This document shows, in pieces, positions 16,307-24,217 of a stretch of DNA of 24,217 bases. The stretch covers positions 1-24,217 of the forward strand of contig PWZG01000506.1 in assembly GCA_003567575.1 (NCBI GenBank), given 5' to 3'. The DNA is from PVC group bacterium. Lineage in GTDB: Bacteria > Verrucomicrobiota > Kiritimatiellia > CAIKKV01 > PXCX01. Position 1 is the stretch's first letter; each line of letters starts with the position of its first letter. The notes under the pieces were generated by a model. That model saw only the letters and a list, made by a program, of their open reading frames with translations, did not search any database and was not told the origin of the DNA. Position numbers and translations under genes: made by a program.

Positions 16307-16329
16307 ATCAGCACAGGAGCATAGTAATT

Positions 16330-17280
16330 ATGATCGTATCAACCACAGAACTGTTTCGGCATGCCTACGGCAAGTACGCGTTGGGCGCATACAATATCAA
16401 TAACGCAGAACAGACGATGGGCTTGTTTCAGGGCTGCATGGACAGTCAGGCGCCGTTTATGATCCAGATATCGAAAGGCGCGCGCAGTTACACTGACAAA
16501 CGGATGCTTGAAGCTATGATTCGTGCCGCTGACGAAATTTTCCCGGACGCGATTTTCGCCGTTCATCTTGATCACGGCGACGAAGAAGCTTGTATGGACT
16601 GTATCGAAAGCGGATTTTACAGTTCCGTCATGATCGATGCCAGCCATGAACCGTTCGACAGAAACGTCGAGATCACCAAACGTGTTGTTGACGCCGCACA
16701 TGCGCGTAACATTGTGGTCGAAGCTGAGTTAGGTCAGCTTGGCGGTGTTGAGGAGGACATTTCGGTGAGCGAAGAGGACGCGAACCTGACCAATCCGGAA
16801 GAGGCGGAGCAATTCGTCAAGGCAACCGGTTGCGACAGTCTGGCATGCGCCATCGGCACAAGTCACGGCGCGTATAAGTTCACTGGATCACAAGGTCTGC
16901 ATTTCGAGGTGATCGAAGAAATCCAGAAACGTTTGCCGGGTTTTCCGCTGGTTATGCACGGGTCGAGCTCGGTTCCCCACGATGAAGTCGAGCGGATCAA
17001 CGCCGCCGGTGGCGCATTGAAGGACGCCAAGGGCGTCGACGAGAAACAATTCGCGCCGGCCGCTAAAATGGGCGTCACCAAGGTAAACATCGACACCGAC
17101 GGTCGTTTGGTATGGTGTCGCGTGCACCGGGAAGAGTTCCGTGACGATCCTTCCAACTTCGACCTGCGCAAGCCGGGCAAGGTTTTCATGGCGGAATACG
17201 CCAAGTATATCGCGCACAAGAACAAGGTGCTGGGCAGCGAGGGTAAACTTGCCGAAGTCCGCGCCATATTGAACAAATAA
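16330..17280 (+). CDS. fba: Class II fructose-1,6-bisphosphate aldolase
   Basis: Predicted 316-residue zinc-dependent aldolase that cleaves fructose-1,6-bisphosphate to glyceraldehyde-3-phosphate and dihydroxyacetone phosphate, in the cytoplasm. The TIM-barrel motifs are all present: HLDHGD (79-84) with D81 as catalytic acid and H82 as zinc ligand, EAELGQLGG (131-139), zinc ligands H179 (GTSHGAYKF) and H210 (VMHGSSS), and the phosphate-binding NIDTDGR. It opens with the family's ALGAYNINNAEQ. The long GVDEKQFAPAAKMGVTKVN region fits the bacterial and amitochondriate-protist type (TIGR01859). AGGAG precedes the start by 10 bp, and a clear sigma70 promoter lies upstream. It is followed after 100 bp by pyruvate:ferredoxin oxidoreductase in the same direction. 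Tagatose-bisphosphate aldolase is a less likely alternative. Confidence 0.95.
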   Translation: MIVSTTELFRHAYGKYALGAYNINNAEQTMGLFQGCMDSQAPFMIQISKGARSYTDKRMLEAMIRAADEIFPDAIFAVHLDHGDEEACMDCIESGFYSSVMIDASHEPFDRNVEITKRVVDAAHARNIVVEAELGQLGGVEEDISVSEEDANLTNPEEAEQFVKATGCDSLACAIGTSHGAYKFTGSQGLHFEVIEEIQKRLPGFPLVMHGSSSVPHDEVERINAAGGALKDAKGVDEKQFAPAAKMGVTKVNIDTDGRLVWCRVHREEFRDDPSNFDLRKPGKVFMAEYAKYIAHKNKVLGSEGKLAEVRAILNK

Positions 17281-17380
17281 CAAGACATCGAAACAGTCGA
17301 CCATTGTGACGGGCGACACCAAGTCCCGGAAACGGAACGTCTGTGAGCAGATGTCTATTTTTGGGTAGCAGGAGAGTATC

Positions 17381-20300
17381 ATGAGCAAGAAAACGATTAT
17401 GACCGACGGCAACACCGCGGCCTCGACAGTAGCCCACGCCATTAACGAGGTGTGTGCAATTTACCCCATTACCCCGTCATCGCCGATGGGTGAGACGGCC
17501 GACGAACTCAGTGCTGCCGGCGTCAAGAATATATGGGGCGGTATTCCCGAGGTCCAGGAAATGCAATCGGAAGGCGGCGCGGCAGGCACCGTCCACGGTT
17601 CGCTGACCGCAGGCGCCTTGACGACTACGTTTACCGCATCGCAAGGCCTACTGCTGATGATTCCGAACATGTACAAAATAGCCGGCGAATTGTCGCCGAC
17701 CGTTTTCCATGTATCAGCGCGTTCCCTGGCCTGCCAGGGATTATCGATTTTCGGCGATCATTCCGATGTGATGGCTGTCCGCGCGACCGGATTCGCCCTG
17801 CTGGGCGCCACCGGTGTACAGGAGAGCGCCGATTTCGCGTTGATCTCTCAAGCCGCCTCGTTGGAATCGCGCGTGCCTTTTATTCATTTCTTCGATGGAT
17901 TCCGCACATCGCATGAACTGCAGAACATCGAGCAGGTATCGCGCGACACGATCCGTGCCATGATCGACGATGACCATGTACGAGCCCATCGCCGCCGCGG
18001 GTTGTGTCCGGATCGCCCATCGATACGTGGGACGGCCCAGAACCCCGACGTCTACTTTCAAGGCCGCGAAACGGTCAATCCTTTTTATGCCGCCACTCCA
18101 GGTATTGTACAGAAAGCGATGGACAAGTTCGCGCAATTGACGGGGCGCGCTTATCATCTATTCGATTATTTCGGCGCACCGGATGCCGAAAAGATCATCA
18201 TCATCATGGGTTCAGGCGCTGAGACCGTCCAGGAAACCGTGGAATATCTTGCAGCGCAAGGCGAGAAAGTCGGCGTCATCGTTGTTCGATTGTACCGGCC
18301 ATTCGATGTCAAGGCTTTCGTCAAAACCCTGCCGGAATCCGTCAAACAGATTGCTGTTCTGGACCGGACCAAGGAACCGGGGGCCATCGGCGAACCGTTG
18401 TATGGCGACATCCGCACCGCCATCGGCGAAGCCCAGTCTTCCGGATGGATGCAGAACGATTTCTATCCGCTGGTTCTTGGCGGCCGGTACGGGCTGGGGT
18501 CGAAAGAATTCACGCCGGCCATGGTCAAAGCCGTATTCGACAATCTCGAAGGCGAGAAGAAGAATCATTTCACGGTCGGCATCAATGACGATGTCAGCCA
18601 CGGCAGTATCACGGTGAAACCCTTCCAAATACCTCATGACAAACGGATCGAAGCCGTATTTTACGGACTAGGCTCCGACGGTACGGTAGGCGCCAACAAG
18701 AATTCGATCAAGATCATCGGTGAACATACGGACAACTACGCCCAGGGCTATTTCGTTTACGACTCCAAAAAAGCGGGCGCCATGACGGTATCGCATCTGC
18801 GGTTCGGCCCTGATCGTATCCGCAGCCCGTATCTGTGTACCAAGGCCGATTTCGTGGCGTGCCATAACTTCAGTTTTCTGGAAAAATACGATATGTTGGC
18901 GCACGCCAAAGAGGGTGCCGTGTTTTTACTGGAAAGCCAGTTCGGAGCCGACGAAGTATGGGACCACATGCCCGACGAAGTCGAGCAGCAGATCATCGAC
19001 AAAAAGATCAAGTTCTACGTCATCGACGCAATCAAACTGGCCAAGGAACTGGGATTGGGCGGTCGCATCAACACCATCATGCAGACCTGTTTCTTCGCCA
19101 TTTCCGGGGTGCTGCCGACTGACGAGGCGATCGAACTACTCAAGAAAGCCATTCGCGACACATACGGTCGCAAGGGTGAAAAGGTGGTTCAGATGAACTA
19201 CAAGGCCGTTGACGGCGCCATGGGCAACCTGCATCAGGTCAAGGTCCCCGAAAAGGTTGCCGGCAATATGAGTAAACCGCCGATCGTCCCGGCCGGAGCG
19301 CCTGAGTTCGTCCAGACCGTCACCGCCCGCATCATGGAACAGATGGGCGATACACTGCCGGTCAGCGCCATACCGAACGATGGAACCTGGCCGCTGGGCA
19401 CAACGCGTTTCGAGAAACGGAATATCGCGGTCGACATTCCCCAGTGGGATGAAAACCTGTGTATTCAGTGCGGACAATGTTCGCTCGTCTGCCCGCACGC
19501 CGCGATTCGCGTCAAGGTATATGATCCCGAATACACGGTAAAAGCGCCTTCCACCTTTAAATCGGCCGAAGCCAAGGGTAAAGAATTCAAGGGTTTGAAG
19601 TACACGGTGCAGACGGCGCCCGAGGATTGTACCGGTTGCGGCGTGTGTGTCGCGAACTGTCCGGCCCGTGAGAAGGATAAGGAAACGCGTGAGGAAACCG
19701 GGCATCGCGCCATCGATATGGTTCCGCAATTGCCGTTACGCGAACAGGAAGCGGAGAATTTCGAATATTTCATGTCGATTCCCGATCCCGATCCCGCGTC
19801 ATACAACCGGGCGACCATAAAGGGCAGCCAGTTTACGCGGGCGATGTTCGAGTTTTCGGGGGCCTGCGCCGGTTGCGGCGAAACGCCATATGTCAAGCTG
19901 TTGACGCAATTGTTCGGCGATCGCGCCATGATTGCCAACGCCACCGGTTGTTCCTCGATTTATGGAGGCAACCTGCCGACGACGCCATATACACCGCGAA
20001 GCGACGGGCGCGGACCGACATGGTCCAATTCGTTGTTCGAGGACAATGCCGAGTTCGGGTTCGGGATGTTGTTGGCCAGCGAACGGTTCGGCAAACACGC
20101 AGCTGAACTCCTCGATAAACTGGCGAACGGCGCCTGCGACGAATGCGCCGGATCGCGAGAACTCTTCGAAAAGATCCGCCAGGGCAAAACCGATACCCAG
20201 GCGGGGATAGAGGCGCAGCGGGCGTTGATCGATGAAATGAAGAAGCAGTTATCGAACTGTTCGAGCGATATATGCAAGGAAATGCTTACGGTAGCGGATT

Positions 20301-20983
20301 ATCTGGTACGAAAATCGATATGGGTTGTTGGTGGCGACGGTTGGGCCTACGACATCGGATACGGTGGCTTGGACCATGTTCTGGCAAGCGGCCGGAACAT
20401 TAATCTTCTGGTTCTTGATACCGAGGTTTACTCCAATACCGGCGGGCAGGCATCAAAGTCGACGCCGATGGGAGCGGTTGCGAAATTCGCATCCGGCGGG
20501 AAAGCGCTGATGAAAAAAGATCTGGGCATGATTTCCATGACCTACGGGAACATCTATGTAGCCACGATTGCGCTGGGCGCCAATCCAACGCAAACCGTTC
20601 GCGCTTTTACCGAGGCCGAAGCCTATGACGGTCCGTCGCTGATTATTGCGTACTCGCATTGTATCGCCCAGGGTATCGACATGCGTAACGGTCTCAATAG
20701 TCAGAAGGAAGCGGTCATTTCCGGACACTTCCCGCTGTACCGGTACAACCCGGCGCTTGCGGCGGAAGGCAAGAACCCGCTCAAGATCGACAGTAAACCG
20801 CCGACCATGGCCTTCAGTGAACATGCCATGCGAGAAAATCGATTCCAGATCCTGAACAAGAGCGACCCGGAAACAGCGCAACGGTTAATGGCCAAGGCCG
20901 ACGGTATGGTCACCGCCAAATTCGATCTGCTTCAGAAACTGGCGGCGATGGAACCATGCCAGACCGAACCGGCAGCCGAATAA
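17381..20983 (+). CDS. nifJ: Pyruvate:ferredoxin (flavodoxin) oxidoreductase, single-chain
   Basis: Full-length 1200-residue enzyme that converts pyruvate and CoA to acetyl-CoA and CO2, reducing ferredoxin. The active-site positions known from the Desulfovibrio africanus enzyme are visible: T31 in YPITPSS, E64 in MQSEGGA, and R114 in HVSARSL. Ferredoxin-domain clusters are C694/C697/C700/C704 and C750/C753/C756/C760. The proximal cluster cysteines are C829, C832, C857 and C1094. Thiamine-diphosphate binding is shown by GDGWAYDIGYGG (985-996) and VYSNTGGQ. The oxygen-sensitive chemistry implies an anaerobe. GGAGA is 5 bp before ATG 17381. It lies 100 bp after the aldolase and is probably co-transcribed, since no terminator is seen between them. 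Confidence 0.97.
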   Translation: MSKKTIMTDGNTAASTVAHAINEVCAIYPITPSSPMGETADELSAAGVKNIWGGIPEVQEMQSEGGAAGTVHGSLTAGALTTTFTASQGLLLMIPNMYKIAGELSPTVFHVSARSLACQGLSIFGDHSDVMAVRATGFALLGATGVQESADFALISQAASLESRVPFIHFFDGFRTSHELQNIEQVSRDTIRAMIDDDHVRAHRRRGLCPDRPSIRGTAQNPDVYFQGRETVNPFYAATPGIVQKAMDKFAQLTGRAYHLFDYFGAPDAEKIIIIMGSGAETVQETVEYLAAQGEKVGVIVVRLYRPFDVKAFVKTLPESVKQIAVLDRTKEPGAIGEPLYGDIRTAIGEAQSSGWMQNDFYPLVLGGRYGLGSKEFTPAMVKAVFDNLEGEKKNHFTVGINDDVSHGSITVKPFQIPHDKRIEAVFYGLGSDGTVGANKNSIKIIGEHTDNYAQGYFVYDSKKAGAMTVSHLRFGPDRIRSPYLCTKADFVACHNFSFLEKYDMLAHAKEGAVFLLESQFGADEVWDHMPDEVEQQIIDKKIKFYVIDAIKLAKELGLGGRINTIMQTCFFAISGVLPTDEAIELLKKAIRDTYGRKGEKVVQMNYKAVDGAMGNLHQVKVPEKVAGNMSKPPIVPAGAPEFVQTVTARIMEQMGDTLPVSAIPNDGTWPLGTTRFEKRNIAVDIPQWDENLCIQCGQCSLVCPHAAIRVKVYDPEYTVKAPSTFKSAEAKGKEFKGLKYTVQTAPEDCTGCGVCVANCPAREKDKETREETGHRAIDMVPQLPLREQEAENFEYFMSIPDPDPASYNRATIKGSQFTRAMFEFSGACAGCGETPYVKLLTQLFGDRAMIANATGCSSIYGGNLPTTPYTPRSDGRGPTWSNSLFEDNAEFGFGMLLASERFGKHAAELLDKLANGACDECAGSRELFEKIRQGKTDTQAGIEAQRALIDEMKKQLSNCSSDICKEMLTVADYLVRKSIWVVGGDGWAYDIGYGGLDHVLASGRNINLLVLDTEVYSNTGGQASKSTPMGAVAKFASGGKALMKKDLGMISMTYGNIYVATIALGANPTQTVRAFTEAEAYDGPSLIIAYSHCIAQGIDMRNGLNSQKEAVISGHFPLYRYNPALAAEGKNPLKIDSKPPTMAFSEHAMRENRFQILNKSDPETAQRLMAKADGMVTAKFDLLQKLAAMEPCQTEPAAE

Positions 20984-21027
20984 AAGGATAGCCGCTTGTA
21001 ACGCATCCGGTTTGTGCAAAATGAGGT

Positions 21028-21459
21028 ATGAACGAGAGACAACTGATCGATAAGCTGCAGCGGGTCGAGGCTCTCTTCGAAGGAGCGGCCACGACCGGGG
21101 AGCGGGAGGCGGCGGCGAGCGCGCGGGAGCGGCTTCGCAGCCGGCTGGAAGATCTGCAGGTGAACGATCCGGTGATCGAGTACCGATTCACGCTTGCCGA
21201 CATGTGGTCCCGGCGACTTTTCGTCGCGCTGTTGCGGCGCTACGGGATTCGGCCTTATAGGTACAGTGGGCAACGATATACCACCGTGATGGCCCGTGTC
21301 CCACGCTCATTTGTGGATGACATGCTATGGCCAGAGTATATGCAACTGAACGAGGTGCTGTGTGCCTACCTGGAAGAGACGACCGAGAGAGTCATCGGCC
21401 AGGGGATTCATGCGGACAGTTCGGAAGCCGAGGTCATGAAGGAGTTGCCGGTAGCATAG
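21028..21459 (+). CDS. Conserved small protein of unknown function
   Basis: This 143-residue cytoplasmic-looking protein has no signal peptide or membrane segment. Residues 1-45 are a charged, alanine-rich helical region (RQLIDKLQRVEALFEG), somewhat like the N-terminal helix of DUF2786 proteins. The middle LADMWSRRLFVALLRRYGIRPYRY (57-80) and YTTVMARVPRSFVDDMLWPEY are strongly patterned. From memory, near-identical blocks occur in planctomycete and gammaproteobacterial hypothetical proteins; no function is known. The only purine-rich element (GAGG) is 1 bp from the ATG, so initiation is probably weak. GC-rich codon use differs from the aldolase/PFOR genes upstream. It is 44 bp after nifJ. Confidence 0.7.
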   Translation: MNERQLIDKLQRVEALFEGAATTGEREAAASARERLRSRLEDLQVNDPVIEYRFTLADMWSRRLFVALLRRYGIRPYRYSGQRYTTVMARVPRSFVDDMLWPEYMQLNEVLCAYLEETTERVIGQGIHADSSEAEVMKELPVA

Positions 21460-21466
21460 CAGCTTG

Positions 21467-21494
21467 GATCGCCGGATTCGCCTATGGCGATCCA
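21467..21494. other. 8-bp perfect stem-loop between the small ORF and the sulfatase
   Basis: GGATCGCC (21467-21474) pairs with GGCGATCC (21487-21494) around a 12-nt loop. No T-run follows, so it is not a standard intrinsic terminator. It lies 36 bp before the sulfatase start, which has no clear Shine-Dalgarno sequence, and could affect translation or serve as a protein-binding palindrome. Confidence 0.35.
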
Positions 21495-21529
21495 CAGCGC
21501 GGCATCTCGCTACGATAGCTAGTATAACC

Positions 21530-22855
21530 ATGAAGAAAGAGAGACCAAACGTAATCTGGTTCATAGTCGACCAGATGCGCGGGCAGGCGATGGGCGTGAA
21601 CAGGGATGCGAACGTTTTCACGCCGAACTTGGACAACATGGCGATCTGCGGAACCAACTTCCCGAACGCGGTTTCCGGCTACCCTCTGTGCTGTCCGTTC
21701 CGGGCCAGCATGATAACCGGCAAGTACGCTCACAACCATTCGGTCAAGCTGCACGAGGACCGGCTCGATCCGGAGTTTGGCAACGTGGCGGACGTTTTCA
21801 ACGAAACCGGGTACGAGACGATCTTCTTGGGAAAGTGGCACATGGCTGGTTTGAAGGAGCGCGACGGACGATCGGCGCTACGCTTGGTGCCGAAGGAGTA
21901 TCGCGGACGATTCCATACCTGGCTCGGATACGACAACAACAACAGCCAATGGGATTCGTACCTGCACGGTCACGACGGGGGCGTGGAGGTTGCACACTAC
22001 AAGCTCCCGGGATACGAGACCGACGTATTGACTGACCTGGCGATCGAACGGCTCCGTGTACGCAAGAAGGGGGACAAGCCATTTTTCATGGTGGTTTCGG
22101 TCCAGCCGCCGCACAATCCCAACCTGGCTCCGGCGCGAAACCGGCGCTATCAGGCGCAGCAGTTGAAACTGCGTCCAAACGTGCCAATTTCGATTGAGCA
22201 GGATGCGCGATTCCGCCTGTCCGGCTACTACGCCCAGATCGAGAACATCGACGAGAATGTCGGGAAGCTCATGGATGCGCTGTGCGAGACCGGACTCGTT
22301 GACAAAACGCATGTCATGTTCTTCTCTGACCATGGTGATCAAATGGGCAGCCAGGGTCGCTTCGGCAAGTGTGTGCCATACGAGGAATCCGTAAAGATTC
22401 CTTTCCTGATAGGAGGCGGAAGGCCAATGAACTACGACGGCCGCCGATGTGGCAATGCGCCGTCATGCATTAACCACGTTGATATCGCCCCGACTACACT
22501 CGGACTTTGCGACATTGAGGCGCCGGACTGGATGGAGGGGTTCGACTACTCGCACCGTCGCACGGGGAAGGACTTTGCGCGTCGTGCTGATGAAGAGCCG
22601 GATAGCGCTTATCTCCAGCTCATTGGTGATCGCGATTCCAGCTACGCGTGGCGGTGCGTGGTGACCAGAGATGGTTGGAAATACGCATGTGTCAAGGGCG
22701 GCGAGTGGTTGTTGTTCGATCTAAACAATGATCCGTTTGAACAGAACAACCTCGCATTCCATACAGGATACCACAAGAAGCGCAGCGAATTGAACGGGCT
22801 TCTCCGGCATTGGCAGGAAAAAACCGGGGACCACTTTGAGTTTCCGGATAGTTGA
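21530..22855 (+). CDS. Type I (formylglycine-dependent) sulfatase
   Basis: Predicted 441-residue arylsulfatase-superfamily hydrolase that removes sulfate esters, probably from polysaccharides. The catalytic signature C54-C-P-F-R58 matches CxPxR, so C54 should be converted to formylglycine. The adjacent K102 and H104 (GKWHM), D267 and H268 (SDHGD) and K280 complete the sulfate and calcium site; D14-Q15 supply N-terminal metal ligands. No signal peptide is seen, which suggests a cytoplasmic enzyme or a start upstream that was missed. No maturase (FGE or anSME) gene lies in the window. The start at 21530 lacks a ribosome-binding site; a longer frame from 21464 adds a non-family N-terminus. The neighbour is a Gfo/Idh/MocA gene. 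Confidence 0.92.
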   Translation: MKKERPNVIWFIVDQMRGQAMGVNRDANVFTPNLDNMAICGTNFPNAVSGYPLCCPFRASMITGKYAHNHSVKLHEDRLDPEFGNVADVFNETGYETIFLGKWHMAGLKERDGRSALRLVPKEYRGRFHTWLGYDNNNSQWDSYLHGHDGGVEVAHYKLPGYETDVLTDLAIERLRVRKKGDKPFFMVVSVQPPHNPNLAPARNRRYQAQQLKLRPNVPISIEQDARFRLSGYYAQIENIDENVGKLMDALCETGLVDKTHVMFFSDHGDQMGSQGRFGKCVPYEESVKIPFLIGGGRPMNYDGRRCGNAPSCINHVDIAPTTLGLCDIEAPDWMEGFDYSHRRTGKDFARRADEEPDSAYLQLIGDRDSSYAWRCVVTRDGWKYACVKGGEWLLFDLNNDPFEQNNLAFHTGYHKKRSELNGLLRHWQEKTGDHFEFPDS

Positions 22856-22878
22856 ATACAAGTTGGATACACAACAGG

Positions 22879-22905
22879 TTGACTTGATTTAGGAAGCTGT
22901 AGAAT
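22879..22905 (+). promoter_or_regulatory. Candidate promoter for the last oxidoreductase gene
   Basis: TTGACT (22879-22884) and TAGAAT (22900-22905) are each five-of-six matches but are only 15 bp apart, shorter than ideal. The -10 box ends 80 bp before the chosen start codon. Confidence 0.3.
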
Positions 22906-22985
22906 GTTTTTATGTAGTCGCGAATAATCCTGATTTTCGCCGTTTGCATATGAAACATGAAACCACGGAAAAGGAGATCCGGTTT

Positions 22986-24002
22986 ATGCCTATTCGAACG
23001 GCGATTATCGGGTACGGACGCAACGGCAGCAGCATGCATGCGGGACCCATCGAAAAGAATGACGCCTTCGCGATGACCGCCGTGTGCGATATAGCCCCCG
23101 AACGGCGCAAGCAGGCGGTCGAACGGTTCAAATGTCCCGTTTACGAAGACTACAAAGAGATGCTCCGCAAGGAAAAGATCGAGCTGGCCGTTGTCGTCAC
23201 CCGCAACGATCAGCATGCGGCTATGGCCTGCGACTGCCTGCGAGCGGGGGTCAACGTGCTGGTCACCAAACCCCAAGCGGTTAATGCGGACGAGGCACGG
23301 AGCATGATCGCCGCCGCAAAAGAAACGGGCCGCCGGTTACTGCCATGGCTGCCTGCGAGATGGGGTAGCGACCTGCATCGGTTAGGCGAACTGCTTCGGG
23401 ACGAAGCCGTTGGGAAGGTGTTCGTCGTTCGCCGGGTGGTCAGCAGTTTCGCCACACGGTGCGACTGGCAAACGGAGAAACGATACGGCGGCGGTTACTT
23501 GCTGAATTGGGGTGCGCACATTGTGGATCCGCCCGTGGTTCTGCTCGCCGGCAAGGTGAAAAGCGTCTTTGGCCGGATGAAACAGGTCATCAATCCGGGC
23601 GACGTAGAGGACTTGTTCTTCGGTGTACTCGTTCTGGAGGATGAGACGATCGTGCAGGTTGAATACACTATTTCGGCAGATCCGCTCCCAAGCTGGGTCA
23701 TTCAAGGGGATCGCGGTCTGATCGTCGTGAATGGTCGAAACCTCAAGCTCATCAAGCAGACGCCGGCACGGCCGAAAGATCCGACCAGATTCTCCACTAT
23801 GCAGGCCAAACCGGCCGAAGTGCTCGAAGAGACTGTCGAGGGCGCGCTGTACGGCGATGAATTTGCGATCTACCGGGAAATCGGCGCGGCGATCCGCGGC
23901 GAAAAACCATATCCCGTCACTCCGGAAGCTGCCCTTGATGTGTCGCGCGTACTGGACGCAATCAAGGTGTCTTCTGCCGAAAACCGAGTGGTCATGCTGT
24001 AA
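22986..24002 (+). CDS. Gfo/Idh/MocA family oxidoreductase with TKP motif
   Basis: Predicted 338 residues. The Rossmann loop is G9-Y-G11-R-N-G14, and the lysine motif is T94-K95-P96 where most relatives have EKP. The C-terminal active-site block is GGGYLLNWGAHIVDPP (168-183) with H178 and D181. Start 22986 follows AAGGAG at 9 bp and begins directly with the first beta strand; the ORF's earlier ATG at 22944 would add 14 unlike residues. It lies 130 bp downstream of the sulfatase with its own candidate promoter, and it points to metabolism of the sugar released by desulfation. It is only loosely similar in motif form to the three other family members in the window, so it is not a recent tandem copy. 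NAD(P) preference is unclear. Confidence 0.88.
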   Translation: MPIRTAIIGYGRNGSSMHAGPIEKNDAFAMTAVCDIAPERRKQAVERFKCPVYEDYKEMLRKEKIELAVVVTRNDQHAAMACDCLRAGVNVLVTKPQAVNADEARSMIAAAKETGRRLLPWLPARWGSDLHRLGELLRDEAVGKVFVVRRVVSSFATRCDWQTEKRYGGGYLLNWGAHIVDPPVVLLAGKVKSVFGRMKQVINPGDVEDLFFGVLVLEDETIVQVEYTISADPLPSWVIQGDRGLIVVNGRNLKLIKQTPARPKDPTRFSTMQAKPAEVLEETVEGALYGDEFAIYREIGAAIRGEKPYPVTPEAALDVSRVLDAIKVSSAENRVVML

Positions 24003-24051
24003 CCGATGACATCTCAAAGGTTGGTTGAAACCGTTCATGCACGATCAATAG

Positions 24052-24127
24052 AGTGGCAGCGTTACAGGGAGGCAGAGTGGCAGGATTACGAGAGAACGAC
24101 TAAGAGGGACTAAGTGTGGAGACTAAG
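24052..24127. repeat. Degenerate short tandem repeats
   Basis: AGTGGCAGCGTTAC (24052-24065) recurs as AGTGGCAGGATTAC (24076-24089). Three GACTAAG units then follow at 24098-24104, 24108-24114 and 24121-24127. They lie between the last gene and the terminal inverted repeat and have no coding potential. Confidence 0.5.
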
Positions 24128-24135
24128 CGTGGGGA

Positions 24136-24217
24136 GAATGGCACTTACTTAAGCTCATTGAACACAAAAGGGCGTGAAAAGTACGTGCTGCAATGACGAA
24201 ACACCCAAATACCCAAG
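24136..24217 (-). repeat. Right arm of the window-spanning 82-bp inverted repeat
   Basis: Reverse complement of 109-190 with one mismatch (24181). It runs to the last base of the window, and by comparison with the left side it would continue with further TTTCGTCATT-type units. The presence of the same repeat at both ends in opposite orientation is consistent with assembly breaks in a multicopy repeat. Confidence 0.9.

Noticed and set aside
18157..18222. Possible frameshift or domain loss in nifJ
   Set aside because: The reading frame is open for 1200 codons and all cluster and cofactor residues are in the expected positions.

Overview
The window looks like chromosomal DNA of an anaerobic Gram-negative bacterium of the Planctomycetes-Verrucomicrobia-Chlamydiae group, most likely a Kiritimatiellota, Lentisphaerota or Verrucomicrobiota relative. 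That placement is inferred from the gene mix: ExbB/ExbD with a TPR protein and a von Willebrand A protein, a DUF481 outer-membrane barrel, pyruvate:ferredoxin oxidoreductase, several Gfo/Idh/MocA oxidoreductases, a sulfatase, and several kinds of intergenic repeat. No 16S rRNA or other phylogenetic marker is present. Both ends of the window lie in the same repeat in opposite orientation, which suggests an assembled contig that broke at a multicopy repeat.

Layout. (1) Positions 1-249 hold repeats. (2) A leftward operon (5611 to 250) encodes an ExbB/TolQ-type channel protein, an ExbD/TolR-type protein, a 770-residue TPR protein and a TonB-like-anchored VWA protein. The first three genes are joined by ATGA stop/start overlaps. 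(3) A divergently transcribed small outer-membrane barrel protein is followed by tRNA-Lys(CTT) and a stem-loop. (4) About 350 bp without a recognisable gene leads to an accessory stretch (6803-8540): an alpha/beta hydrolase, a 37-codon relic and a short beta-propeller fragment. (5) A Gfo/Idh/MocA gene follows, bracketed by a 117-bp near-perfect inverted repeat. (6) Two more Gfo/Idh/MocA genes and a PIG3-type quinone oxidoreductase form a translationally coupled run. (7) A pseudogene with an internal deletion and frame change sits 2 bp upstream of an M24-fold protein that has lost metal ligands; a DUF481 barrel follows. (8) Housekeeping carbon metabolism comes next: a class II fructose-bisphosphate aldolase behind a strong sigma70-type promoter, then full-length pyruvate:ferredoxin oxidoreductase. 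(9) Last are a conserved small protein of unknown function, a type I sulfatase, a fourth Gfo/Idh/MocA protein and terminal repeats.

How it fits together. Aldolase and pyruvate:ferredoxin oxidoreductase point to glycolytic, ferredoxin-reducing anaerobic metabolism. The sulfatase, the sugar-oxidoreductase-like proteins and the hydrolase fit breakdown of sulfated or modified polysaccharides, though no substrate can be assigned. The ExbB/ExbD operon is an envelope machine in which a VWA domain sits where a TonB or TolA partner would be expected. Repeat copies, a deletion pseudogene and gene fragments between 7.8 and 13.8 kb mark an eroding accessory region. No CRISPR array, transposase, integrase or phage gene was found. 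The least ordinary items are the VWA/ExbBD operon, the repeat-bracketed oxidoreductase gene, the deletion pseudogene and the metal-ligand-poor M24 protein.
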